Source of the DNA: Aphelenchoides besseyi
Lineage: Eukaryota; Nematoda; Chromadorea; Rhabditida; Aphelenchoididae
Length of the DNA: 64,000 nucleotides
Assembly (NCBI GenBank): GCA_024699855.1
Contig: JAMPIQ010000003.1
Span: 1,488,001 to 1,552,000 of the forward strand
Direction of reading: 5' to 3'
A model generated the notes under the pieces. That model was not told the DNA's origin and did not search any database. It was given only the letters and a program-made list of their open reading frames with translations. How positions within the stretch are numbered: position 1 is the first letter of the stretch; each line of letters opens with the position of its first letter. This document shows positions 11,120 through 22,189 of the stretch, in pieces. Made by a program: the position numbers and the translations under genes.

Positions 11120-11894
11120 ATGTTCAATATTAACGACTTCTACAATTTTTTCGACATGTAAGTTTTTTGTTGTAGTTCTTTTAGTAATCTTCTTCTTTGC
11201 AGTTGGGTTTTAACAGTAAAGGACACCGTTTGTGCCTGTATATGGGCCCCGATGGCCGTTGCATGCAACAGGTAATGAATAATAACCCTTTAAGTTCCCC
11301 ACTAACGGCAACGACCATATTGGACTACGTTTGTTCGGTAAGAACAAGTGCCTCGCCAACACAGTTGTTCTGCCGAACACACAACTCGAGCCGAATCCAG
11401 CAGTACCTGGCCTATAAACAGCCAGGATTAAGTCCAATAGACGAACTCAAACTACGTTTAGACTACCAGTTCGTCTACGGCTATATCATCGATGGCCCTC
11501 ATCTGCGCCATCAACAACGCCTTCTCCGTGGAATCAACGCAATTCTCGGACGGCGGATGGACAGATTGTGGGCCTTCGGCCAATATCACTTGCTTCACGC
11601 TCGGACCGAAAACATTCCACCGTCCACATACTACCGTTCCCTGTTAAAATCCGACAGTCATGTTTTCTGTCCGAGTTGCGAGAAGTATGTGATTTGCCGT
11701 CCAAATTCTTAGGTTTTTTGTGTTTTTTGCTAATAAACTTTCTATTCTTTATCAACAGTGTTCAGCAAGCAGTTGTGGATATCTCATCGGAGTCCTCAAG
11801 TAAGAAGAGCCGGAGTTACGATATGCTCGATTTTATCGTGCACTTAACTCGTTCACTAAACAAGGAGACGTGCATATGGACGAAAGTATTCTAG
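11120..11894 (+). CDS. Unidentified protein with a Cys/His zinc-binding-like motif
   Basis: A long plus-strand frame (about 11197-11712) encodes about 170 residues. A good donor at about 11684 (GTATGTG) joins it to a last exon (11760-11894) reading VQQAVVDISSESSSKKSRSY and ending WTKVF. A short upstream exon with ATG at 11120 is suggested by GTAAGT at 11159 and TTTGCAG at 11203, but it does not join in phase, so the start is uncertain. The N-terminal part has spaced Cys/His residues (RLCLYMGPDGRC...YVC...LFCRTH) that recall the potential zinc-binding domain of KANSL2/INO80D proteins; the match is weak. A Cys-Pro-Ser-Cys pair lies near the splice. The domain assignment is tentative. Confidence 0.5.
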
Positions 11895-13364
11895 TCATAA
11901 AAGCGGAAAAGGAAACTTTGATGGAATGCAAAATTGATTAAGACAACAATCAGACAATGCGTATTTGGTTGTAGTTCATCCAAACGACGATAGTATTCCA
12001 TTGATTACGTTATTAGCTTAATCGGAAGTTTTCTTGAACTATCAATCTTTTAAACTTCTGATATTTCAAAATCTAAAGAATCACCATCACAGATTGTTTT
12101 ATAACTGACATGAACAACACAAAACGGTACGTCAAAATACAGCGTAATAAGGTAGTTTCTCTTGTACTACAGAACAAATTGAAGCTTCCAATAAGCGTTC
12201 ACTCTATGCGACGAGTAGCTAACGACATGTGCATTCATAACTCTCTGAAATGCTTATTCGAGTGGCTTTACCTTATCAATAAACAACATATGTTCAAACT
12301 GGATTTGAATTCTAGCGGTATACGGAAACATGGTCATTGGATAAGCATTAAACGTATTTGAGAGTGCATAATCTCAACATTGTGAGACATCTTAAACAGT
12401 CACAAAAACATTCAAATTTACGGAACTTTTATTGTCCTTCTGTTCGAATCGCGACCACTCGATGAAGTGAACGGGACCGAATGCGGATGAACCTCGCACT
12501 AATGAACGATCTTCTGGAAAATGACCGCTGAGTTGAGCATTGTTGACGAAACCAATGTGAACAAGCCGGACGGAACACTTAAAACAACCAGCTAACACTT
12601 TTATTGTCACAACCTATCTATCTATTGATGTACAGAACGACTGCGACCATCACACATTCCAGTAACAATCATATAAAGAATTGTAAAGGAAGCGATGTTC
12701 GTAGTGGAGCGCACCATTGAAATGTTACAAAGCTTCGGATTAAAAGCCGCAATTGAACAGTATGTTCGGACATATCAGTGAGTAGCTGCGCTCCTTCGGT
12801 CAGACCACAAATCAGTTATGCTGCCGGAAAAAGCGTTTGGTACAATAACCCCATTATTACTTCAGCGAAAATCATCTTTCCATTGGAGATTACAATCGAA
12901 GTTGGAAATTGTTCGTGTAAATTGCTTCAACTGACGGGGTACCTACAGCAACAATCGACAACAGACCGACGAGTGGTCGCAGCCGACGGACTCATTAGAG
13001 CACCCAACTATTTGTGCCAACTCTACGATTGCCGAAGATCTGAACATTGGGCTGCCAAAAGACATAATGTCCGACCGCGTTAGATCAATCAGATGAACTC
13101 ATGGAACCCGATGAACTCTTGTACCATTGGAACTATGGAAGAAGATGAGTATCTGAAACATTATGCTTGAAAACAATTTGGATCCACCTAATTGTGTCTC
13201 ATCAAATTGAAAACAGATGCGGAAATTCAAAAAGACCATTAGACTCGAGCACTTCAAGACCTCAAAAATAGTGTTCACCAATTATCGGGAAAATTCTCGA
13301 ATTCTCTAAACTCGTCAAAAACACTAAATTCTCCTTTACCACCGTTCGATTAAACCACAACTAT
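11895..13364. other. Gene-poor stretch with coding-like fragments
   Basis: A minus-strand frame at 12392-12610 (HIGFVNNAQLSGHFPEDRS) and plus-strand pieces at about 12694-12780 (MFVVERTIEMLQSFGLKAAI) and 12940-13096 (DSLEHPTICANSTIAEDLNI) have protein-like composition but lie in incompatible frames. They look like exons of an unresolved or decayed gene. Confidence 0.25.
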
Positions 13365-15021
13365 TCATACCGTCTTTACCTTTGGACTCTTTTTTCCGAT
13401 AAGAACTCCACTTGGCGATTTTATCCGATTCTCAACTTCGTCCTCCGACTCTCCGCACATCGAAATGCTCTTAACGTATTGGAATGATAGATTGATGATA
13501 GGTGAGCACAAGCAGCCTGCAGATGGACAATACGTGAACTTGTTATGAAGAAAAAGGAAGAGCAAGCTTGGCGGAATGACTGAATATCGAGAATGAGTAG
13601 ATGTAGAAACACTCAAATGGTGAAAGAATAGCGGACAACCGGTTATTCTGATTACAATTGTCAAGGTTTTAAAGTTGTGTATTGTTGCTACACAGTTATG
13701 TACGGAGTAGAAATATATGGAAGAATCGAGTGTCTCTGATATTTGTGCTTGACCTAGTCTCTAACACCAAGATTGTCAACTACAGAAGCTTCTATGTTCG
13801 TGTCCTATGGTATGCAAAAAAGCGGAAAAATAGAAGAAAACCAAACATTCAGCTTAAAGAAGTACCACACCCCTTACTAACTGGTACTACAAAAAAATTG
13901 ATCAGTTAAACTTACTTGATATCCAACTCGAATTACGATCTTCAGGAGAGAATAGAGACGGATTTAAAGAGAGCGACTTGCAATAATCGTTTTATGAATT
14001 AGATGTACAGTTTGTCGGAATACTCATTGTACTTTCAGAGATGCTGTTATAATGGTCGAATCTATTATAGTTATTGGAAGCAACTTTGCATGGCTGGGGA
14101 AGAAGAGTTCAGAGAAGTCTCAAAAAGGAATAAGCTCATTGGAGTAACTAAACCGAACGTACGCATTGAGAGGTGCGAGTTAAACTTGGGGAAAAATCCG
14201 GCGAATTTCATCTGTTACTTCGAAAGATCGACGGAACCGTAAAACCAGCGATCAATTAAATCGTCGCAGAGATAAGACGCGATACGGCGAAATAACTCTG
14301 TTTGTAAGGGTAGAATATTGATGTTGATTTAACCACTGAGTTCAAGACTCGAACATACTTGAACAACAGCGGCCATCTGATTACCCGTCATGTATGACTT
14401 CCAATAACTTTTCTCTAGACAATTGTCTTTATGCTGTTCGGAAAAGTCGACGTTGTATTTGCAGTTCTTCGTATTAAATCATGCGTCAACACAGTCACTT
14501 ACGAATAAACATCACTTTCGCGTCAGAACACAAAGAAACCATCAAATCGCTTAAATTGTTACGGATCAAAAGGTCCACGGGCCTCGTTTTCCGATCGGTT
14601 CCTTCGAATTTTCTCCAGTGTTTGTTCCACGGTCTGCGACTTGAGTCGTAGGTCCTTTTCCTTCTTTCGTATTGCTGTTTTTAAACCGATTGGCTAAACT
14701 TGTTGTTGTTAAACCTTTTCCCGATCTCTTAGGAAGCGCTTTGGGATGCAAAACGACATGACTATCGATCAGAATCTTGCGTTTGATTGTTCATTCATCT
14801 CGAGCAAGTAACGGAACTCCGTGCTTTGGTATCATTCATGGCAAACTCACCACGATCAATATTATTACAAGGCTTATTGATGACTGACGTTCAATGGAAA
14901 AGGTCTGATCATTGAGACTAACAAAAGTCACTTAACAAAAACTTGTGATCTTTGGCGACGACTGTCCGAGCGAAAATACGAGTCGAATGTGAATTCCGAA
15001 ATCTCGGGTTTCGCCATCTGT
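13365..15021. other. Gene-poor stretch with coding-like fragments
   Basis: Coding-like pieces are a minus-strand exon at about 13382-13466 (MCGESEDEVENRIKSPSG, followed by a GTAAAG donor), a plus-strand frame at 14003-14242 (KRNKLIGVTKPNVRIERCEL), and a minus-strand Lys/Gly/Thr-rich frame at 14566-14751. No product is recognised and no complete gene can be built. Confidence 0.25.
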
Positions 15022-16015
15022 TCATTCGTATCCATGAAGGTTCCTGTTTACTTCCGGCATACTCCAATCAGAAGCACAAAAAGGTTGTTGAAATGCTTCA
15101 AGAAATTGTGATGTTGAGAGCTGTTGACTCATTGGCGGCACAATTGGATTTCCTTCTGCATCCATATCCATATCATAAGTGTTCTCGGCGTAATAATTCC
15201 GAGTGTAATCATTTGGTGACGAAGAGTAGTCGTATCGATGATATGTTGATTCTTTAGAGTTATTTGTGCTTGTCAGTTCATTCATTCGACTTTCATCAGG
15301 AAACGATTGCTTGTTGTTGGTAGTAGATGTTGTGTTGTCCAAATTCTCCAAAAAGCGATCAATTTCCCACCGAACAAAATCTGTTTGGTGGTCGTCGTGA
15401 ATCTCCTTCAACAGCGCGATGATACGAGAGACCCAAGGGCAGTCTTTTTTGAAAATCTAAAGTAAAGATTAATTGGAAACTGTATAGTTCCGACTTACAG
15501 TGCTCCGTTCGCAGTACTTGAGGAGATGTGTGATCAAAACGACCATAAGAGACATCTGTTGTGGAGTCTGCGAGGCCATATAATTAAGTAACATCCTTTG
15601 GAAGTCGGCAGTAATAGGGAGAATTGGAATCCCATGTGCCAAAGTCAACCGACCAATAAATGTCCCAATGTTTCAAAGTTCTTCTTTTACTTCCTCGTCC
15701 ACCATATTTTCATGAACAATCTTCACAATCTGGTCGCAAGCTTCTCGTCACGAACCAAACCGATCACCTTGGCGTACAACATAAGATTGTTGTATTCGCA
15801 TAGTGCTCGTTTGCGACAAAACTGCACCACCAAATGGGTACGCAGTTTGTCGCCACCCAGCAATATTGCTTTGCGAATTGAAGCAGCCTAAAAAACAAAA
15901 AATGAAAAGATTAAATTACCGTAAGACTTACCTGAGCGTCCAAGTTTTTGTACGTTGCGTTGTTGACGAAAAATGTCGCGTTTTCGAACAAATTTTGTTG
16001 TTCATACGCTTCCAT
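15022..16015 (-). pseudogene. NOT1 MIF4G-like gene, copy 2 (truncated)
   Basis: This is the duplicate of the gene at 4728-5938. It starts at ATG 16015 (MEAYEQQNLFENATF) and carries the same one-base frame loss and the same in-frame TGA in exon 2. Its large last exon is cut at the duplication boundary (15048); the frame runs 27 bases into unrelated sequence and stops at 15022, so the Tyr/Gln-rich tail is shortened. In the patch at about 15559-15677 it differs at many residues from copy 1 (for example GRLTLAHGIPILPITADFQ against GLLTLAHNIPIVASTADFE) while staying open. Confidence 0.65.
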
Positions 16016-16361
16016 TTCCCGATCTGCACAAAGGTGACCGTTCACTAACTGATGAAACTTGCTTCCATTCAGGGCCTCTTATACCCCGGACTCTTGGCCT
16101 CCGCATTACTCGAGGTCAGTTTCCAATCTCACTAACAACGCCAAGCTCCTTTGTTAACCAAAATTTTCAAATCGCGTTCCTTTCAATTAGCCAAACGCCG
16201 ATGACCTCTAGTGAATAACCGCCTTTGTTGTTCCCAATCAGCTGCAAGAAATACGATTGCGTTCGTGTGAGAACGATTGTAGACGAAAAGTCGGTTATCA
16301 TTATTGAAGTGCTATTTGTTTGAACGAGCTTTATTGCTGGACGTAATGCCTTGGAAACATA

Positions 16362-16655
16362 ATGGTTGTTGAGTCAACTACAAATTCAAAAATTATCATT
16401 AATGAGTCCACCGCGTTAGAAGGCCATAACTGGTAATTGAAGAGCTTGTTTTTATCATTATTTGTGTTTCAGAAGTCATTTTTGAAGTCGTTGAAGCGCA
16501 CGTTCTCTTTGGAAAACGTGGCTGTGAAACACGACGACCCGGAACTCATCGACTTTGCTTTGAAGTTCGTCAAATGCAGTGCCGAGAACTACAAGTTGAT
16601 CATGAGCGCGACGGAAATAAAAAGGCTCTTGAACTCCAACGTCTCGTTGATGTAA
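16362..16655 (+). CDS. Short plus-strand gene, copy 2 (uninterrupted)
   Basis: ATG at 16362 opens MVVESTTNSKIIINESTALE and the frame ends GHNW-TAA, with a possible donor GTAATT overlapping the stop. A TTTCAG acceptor at 16472 precedes an exon (16473-16655) encoding KSFLKSLKRTFSLENVAVKH and ending NSNVSLM, followed by AATAAA at about 16692. The nearest donor and acceptor leave a phase mismatch, so a different splice or two separate transcripts are possible. The first segment is conserved, mostly by synonymous changes, in a third copy at 18058. The function is unknown. Confidence 0.4.
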
Positions 16656-16927
16656 CGTGTCTATTCGGCTCTTAAATGTTGATTATTTCTGTAATAAACT
16701 TTGTTGACTGAATGCTTTGTGTACGTCTCTGTCCAATCTCTAAGCCCAGAAATAGAAAGTTGCTGTAGAGTGAGTGTTCTTGAAGATGCTTAAGATCCAC
16801 AAACCGTTCGTATTCCTGGGAATACATAGAAACATCTTCAATTATGCTTTTCATTTGTTGCGAGCAAACACAACGAGCTAATGCAATGAATTTATTTGTT
16901 CCTAATTTCGATTCAAAGAGAAAGTCT

Positions 16928-17206
16928 CTATCCAGAGCCTTCGACGTTGCTTGCTTGCTTTTCGAGCAATTCAATCAATTGGTCGATAACTGAACTGACT
17001 TCCGCACCGCTTCCAACCACACCACTTGCCAATTCTCCCACTCCACTGGCAACTTCTCCAACCTCACCAACCACGTTTCCAACATTAACGGGGGCAGAGA
17101 CAACGAAGGTTGCCATCAACTAAAACAACAACGAATAACAGAACAGAAGACATGAACTCACGAATCCAATGGCAAGAAGAACCGTAACCAATTGTTGAGT
17201 GAACAT
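16928..17206 (-). CDS. Small secreted Gly/Val/Glu-rich peptide, copy 2
   Basis: Exons 17162-17206 and 16928-17119 encode a 78-residue peptide with the same signal peptide as copy 1 and only two substitutions in the mature part (GVGE for GLGE, PVNVG for PVDVG). The TATA-like element upstream is kept, with one extra T. Both copies look intact, so two expressed paralogs are plausible. Confidence 0.7.
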
Positions 17207-17500
17207 TTTTTCGAAGGCAAAGGCTGTGATGAAGAATTGAACGACAGAGCTCGTTTTTATACTCCAGTTCTTACATCAAAACGACCCACTTGAGCTCATT
17301 GACAATTCAGGAATCAACTGCTGACATCGAGTTCAATTTGGCTCCGAACATCTCTTCCACCTTCACATCTTTTGAACCGAAAACTATTGTGTTTGTTAAT
17401 CCGATCAACATATTCAATTGCATAAAGTTCACGTGATTGACGAGAAAGGTCATTGTTGTTTGATTCTTTTTATCACACCTTCGCATTGAACTGAAAGTTT

Positions 17501-18000
17501 AAAACGCACGATTTTTATTTTTTCAATCCAAAACTTCTAGGAAACAGGACATGTTGAGAACAGATCAGTCATCAATTACGATGTTGTGATTGTTCAAATG
17601 TCAAATGAACATCTTCATGCAAAGAATACTTTTTGTTGTTTCAAAGAAGCCAAGTAGGTCGTCGCAATAAACTGAGCAGAGAGTTTATTTTGTCTTAGCA
17701 ACGGAAAATTAAGGAACTCGTGAGTGATTTCGAACACCAAAATAACAATATAATTTGGAAGGAAAAAAAGGGTCGAAACAGTAAAAATCATATTGGTTGG
17801 TTCGTTGGGTTTCCTTTTAGGGAGAGGACGTCACATGTTTTATAGAGGAGAGGTATGTCAATCAAACTTTAATAATCGTATTTCGTGTATACTCATTCCT
17901 CCTCTGTTATAACAACCAAAGTTTCAAGCTGTTTGGATAATTTGATCAAGTCAGCATAAGTCACATAAGTTTTATTAGGATTATCAAGATATAATCATAA
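17501..18000. other. Spacer after the duplication, nothing recognised
   Basis: AT-rich sequence without supported genes. Confidence 0.35.
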
Positions 18001-18140
18001 ACGGTGCTATTTGTTTGAACGAACTTAATCGTATGAACGTAGTGCCATGGAAACATGATGGTCGTTGAGTCATCGACGGATTCAAAAATCATCATAAATG
18101 AGACCATCAAGTTGAGAGGTCATAATTGGAAAAGAGAAGC
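18001..18140 (+). repeat. Third, diverged copy of part of the duplicated unit
   Basis: About 140 bases align with 16305-16440 (and with the two sides of the transposon in copy 1). The frame from ATG 18058 reads MVVESSTDSKIIINETIKLR, against MVVESTTNSKIIINESTALE in copy 2. Over 24 codons I count 7 synonymous and 6 amino-acid-changing codon differences and no indel. The frame runs on to a stop in unrelated sequence. Confidence 0.65.
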
Positions 18141-18235
18141 ACATCCAACAGCCGCTTAGGTTCCACAATAGAGACTACGAAGAATCGTAAAGTAGAGAAC
18201 GTCGTTTTGAATAAAATGAGGACTTTGGATTTCAG

Positions 18236-19380
18236 CTAATGGTTTTTGAAGCTAAAAGCAATTAAATTAAAAACTTGTAATACAAACCCACGACCAACCT
18301 CTTGATTCATTTCTTCAAATCTCTGCATCTCTTCCAAATTTAACTCAAAGTCAAAAATGTCAACATTTTCAAAAATTCGATCTGCTCTTGTGCTTAACGG
18401 AATGACAGCAATTCCGCGTTGCAATAGTTGACGGATTAAAAGCTGCGAAGTTGATTTGTTATGTTTGACGGCCATTTCGCACAACAACGGATGACCTAAA
18501 CATCGGCTTTGTGGCGACTGAGTTCCGAAACTCGTGCAGCCACTGGAACCAAACGGTGCGATTGCGGTGATTGTGATTTTCAATTCACGACACAAATGGA
18601 TGAGTTCTTTTGGTGGATGTAAATCGTGAAGTTCAATTTGCAGATTTGTAGGTTTGATTTCCGCATGATCGTACAATTGACGGAGTTGTCGTGCATTCAA
18701 ATTTGCAACACCAAGCGAACGGAAACGACCCAATTTGTAGTGTCGTTCAAGAACGCGCCACGTGGACAAATGTGGCAGTTGATCTTTGTAATCGGCTGAC
18801 TCGTTTAAAGAACCGTTGCCTGCACTCTAAATTCAAACTTCAGTTATGATCGGCCTTTCGAAAACGTACCATTGCGTTGATGGGAAAATGCAAAACGTAT
18901 AGATCAAAGTAGTTGGTTCGCAGATCGATAAGTGACTGTTTGATCCATTTTTCGGCTTCAGTTGGTCGATGTGCGTGAATTGGAACTTTGCCGGCAACAA
19001 ACAACTTCGAACGGCTCAGACGTCCATCCAAGAAGATTTCGTCATTCAGAACCTCGCCCACAGTCGAAAGTTCATCTTCGAAGTAGCCGGCAGTATCAAC
19101 AAAACGAAGTCCCGCATCCAATGCCGATCGTAATCCCGTCTTAAGCTCATCGATGTTTGGAGTCTGAAAGTGAAACAATAAAAAGAATGAAAGCAAAATA
19201 CACGTGGCTTACCGTCCATGTTCCATAACCCATGATTGGTTGAATGAGCGGTATTGGAGTTTGTTCATCTGAAGAAGTCTAAATCGGTTGGTTCAAACAA
19301 ACTTATCGAAATTCGTTTACCTCAAATCGGCTTTCAATTTCGCTTTCGTAGTGAATGGGAAGAAATTCGATTTGCGCCAT
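18236..19380 (-). CDS. Aldo-keto reductase family protein
   Basis: Five exons (19321-19380, 19213-19278, 18870-19163, 18288-18826, 18236-18251) encode 324 residues, the normal length of an NADPH-dependent (alpha/beta)8-barrel reductase. The family blocks are clear: GLRFVDTAGYFEDE, LFVAGKVP, DLYVLHFP, GVANLNARQLRQL, IPLSTRADRIFENV and FDFELNLEEM. Of the catalytic tetrad, Asp, Lys (AGK) and His (LHFP) are present. At the position of the catalytic Tyr there is Phe, with a Tyr one residue earlier. The cofactor-binding IPKS motif reads IPLS, losing the Lys that usually contacts the NADPH 2'-phosphate, while Ser and Arg remain. It could be a reductase with altered cofactor preference or a non-catalytic member. 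Confidence 0.9.
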
Positions 19381-20176
19381 TTGGGGAGAAAAAACGTTGA
19401 AATTGGGTGTTTAGTGGAAAATCTGCAAACTGAAACGACCAAACAACGAGCGGACTTTTAATAGGAGCCACAGACATAAACACGCACAGTGAACGGGGCG
19501 GGACGTTCTCGTGTGGTTGTCGAGTTTCAGACGACAAAAACACCAAAACAACTTGTGGCCGTTGGGAAACAAAAAACACACACTCCGCCGTCCAACAAAC
19601 GTTCCGACCGTTCTGCGATTTCGAAAGCGGACGCTTTCGATTGTTGTTTACGTGTTTCGAAAGCTCAACGATTAGAATCGTCCGCCCGATTTGCACTTCG
19701 AACGGACCGCAAACGTCGAACGTTTCGGTGAGCACTTGCAATCAAAAGCTTTTGGTGATTTCCATGCAAAGTGAAATTAACAACCACAACACTAAAGGGG
19801 TTTTGCCATTAATCAAAGAGTTTTGTGTCGACAAACTGTGTCACTTAAAAGTTACCAACAGAGAACAATTGAAATCGCTGTTTGTGTAACGAAAACAACT
19901 TCACATGTTCAACGTTTCACGTGTTCGCCTTGATTGATTACTCATCAAGTTAGCTGATAACGTCTATTGTTGTTTCGACAGGAATGAATCCACGAAAGTG
20001 TTTTTATGAACCGAAGAATTTCGCGGAAGTGAATCGAAGACCATCGAGAATTTGGCTCGGGAATGTGTTGATGGGTGTAAAGTCAAAGAAAATGTCGATC
20101 GGGCAATTGCATTCTATCATAATCGATGCAATTGAGCAGTTCGATTTTCACTTCTTCTCTTTACTGTAACCAGGAA
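19381..20176. other. Promoter region and short coding-like frames
   Basis: The stretch contains the upstream region of the minus-strand reductase. It also holds two short plus-strand frames: ATG 19764-19889 (41 codons, including TKGVLPLIKEFCVDKLCHLK) and ATG 19984-20169 (61 codons, starting MNPRKCFYEPKNF, preceded by TTCGACAG). Both read like protein but match no family I recognise and could be exons of a gene running into the FAR-like cluster. Confidence 0.25.
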
Positions 20177-20902
20177 ATGAAGTTACCGACTGCAATTCCT
20201 GTCCTCCTTTCACTTGCAGGATTAACTCTTATCTCCATAGTATTGTCGGCTCCACTAACTTTTCCCGACTCTTTGATTCTAAGTAGGCAATGAAATTGAC
20301 CGCCATTTGATATGTTTACTAATTTTAGACCTTTTTCCTCAGTCAGTGATGTCCGTGGCCTTGCAGATGACTGACACGCAAAAAGCGACGTTCTTCGAAT
20401 TGTATTCGAAACAGCAAAATGGATCACATCACGAATTGAACGACCAACAAGCGATCATCATGTTCGAGGAGTTGAAGCGACGAGATCCCGACTTGTTTGG
20501 TTAGTTTTTGTGTTAGAAACAATTCGAAGTTCTCGCAGAAATGTTATGGCCAGTGATTATGGAGACAAAAGAGAAAATGACACGAATGGATGAAGATTCT
20601 CGTGTTTTTTTTGAAGGGGCCAGTTAGCGTAAATGGACCATTGATTACGATTACTTTCAGTACTTGTCCAAAGCCAACTCTCTGTCGTTCATGTTGGAGA
20701 TTGATCGATCTTCAGCTATCCGCCAACTATTAAAGTATGCCGTTCGGAAATGGTCAATTTTGCCCGACAAATCACGTGTTCATTTTCGGCATGAGTTCCC
20801 ACAGATGGCCAACGTGTTTGAAGGTAACAAATCGTTCGGGTATTAATCCACAGTTCTGTTGCAGATACTCAACTGTTGAAATTAGTTGGTGTTCAAGTTT
20901 AG
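20177..20902 (+). CDS. FAR-like secreted protein A
   Basis: Exons 20177-20282, 20329-20499, 20539-20603, 20661-20823 and 20865-20902 encode 180 residues. A signal peptide (MKLPTAIPVLLSLAGLTLIS...VLSA) is followed by an all-helical chain. The pattern MTDTQKATFFELYSK...IIMFEELKRRDPDLFEML and a C-terminal LPDKSRVHFRHEFPQMANVF resembles nematode fatty-acid and retinol-binding proteins (Pfam Gp-FAR-1), in which similar LS...F...FP endings occur. These carry lipids in extracellular fluid. The third intron could also start at another donor close by. The family call is based on pattern and context; three related genes lie nearby. Confidence 0.6.
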
Positions 20903-21165
20903 ATGCCATCTAACACGTGTGTCATTGTGATTCTTTGTGCATTCTAAGTTAAAGACAATAAAAATTTTACTAGCGTCGGCAATTCCTAGTCTCCGTGTTC
21001 AAATCAAGGAAGTCGATGATTTACGTCAAATTTACAGCTCATCATCGCCGCGGGCAAAATGGTTGGCGGAACCTCGAGGTTGCGCAAAGGTCTTATCCCG
21101 AACGATTTTTAAGCGATCAAACTGCAATAAAAACTTCACTTCTTTGAGCGCTTGAAGCTCACAGA

Positions 21166-21801
21166 ATGTGGACCTCAATGGTAATGGAAGTCTTTACTAC
21201 GGTTTTACTACTTTTGTTACTGCCACTCTCGCGAGCAACTCAAATCTCCGATGTTCCGGAGACATTTCACGGTAAGCAGGATCGACAGTCGGTTGTATAT
21301 TCGACTTTAGGTCTCATATCGAATGGAATCAAAGAGTTTTACGCGACACTGACCGATGAAGAACGCGTGATTGTTGACTTAGTGGATGCAAACAACACGG
21401 AACCGACTTATGCCGCCGGTTATCGAATTTACAACAAAGAACTCGGAGATCGAGCCGACGACTTTCTCAACAACGAAGCTCTACGAATCCTTCAATTGGA
21501 CGCGCCTGCTCGTAATTTCTATCTAAATGCAAGTTTATTAATCAGAAGCTCAGATGTGATCCTTTTTTAGATTCTTCAGATTCCGGATAAGTTAAAAGCG
21601 ATTGCTGAAGACGAAGAGCAACAGAAGTTCGTGGCTCAACGATTGATTCACGAGTTTGACAAATTGACTGACGAGTCTCAAAACAAACTGCAAGAGCAGT
21701 TTCCAGAAGTCTACGAAACGTTAGTTGGCATCACATTCCGTCGATTCGCCGGCGCTTCGTTGGAGTCAAAACAAGAAGACAGAGAAAAGTTATTCGATTA
21801 G
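21166..21801 (+). CDS. FAR-like secreted protein B
   Basis: Exons 21166-21271, 21311-21528 and 21571-21801 encode 184 residues. A long hydrophobic leader (VFTTVLLLLLLPLSRA) acts as signal peptide. The mature chain has GIKEFYATLTDEERVIVDLV, close to the 'VKEFYKNLTEEDK' block of Gp-FAR-1 proteins, and ends with KLTDESQNKLQEQFPEVYET, the usual C-terminal helix. The second intron starts with GC (AAT|GCAAGT), needed to keep phase. Two N-glycosylation sequons are present (NNT, and LNIL is not one after splicing). AATAAA at about 21873. The role is probably extracellular lipid transport. Confidence 0.72.
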
Positions 21802-22189
21802 ATTCTACTGTAACATTCGTGCCTTCTTCAATTAGCCTTCTTATGTTGTTTTTTTGATAATCCCTTCAAAGTTTAATAAACATGGGAATCCTTCCACTTT
21901 TCTAAAGACAAAAGAATCGACTGATTGCTTGACATCGAGTGGGTTTTATGGACTTGAGAGGACGATCAAGAGCACATAATTTCCAGGGTACTTGTTCAGC
22001 AACGCAAATATCAGAAAGAATGTTCGCGCGTTTAGCGACTTGGCATTTCGATTCCAAGCTTTCATTTTTTTCTACACTATTTTAGAGATCACTTTGTTGT
22101 TTCGGGGATTCAAATCCACACGATCAGTCATTTAAACTCATTTGTTTTAGGGGCGTCAACTGTTGCAGTGGTCAATCGGGAGGATTAAA

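Larger units (their letters stand above)
15048..17500. repeat. Segmental duplication, copy 2
   Basis: Direct repeat of 4971-8190, offset by 10077 bases at its left end. It lacks the 764-bp transposon and keeps the pre-insertion TA site. Homology ends near 17490-17500. Confidence 0.9.
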
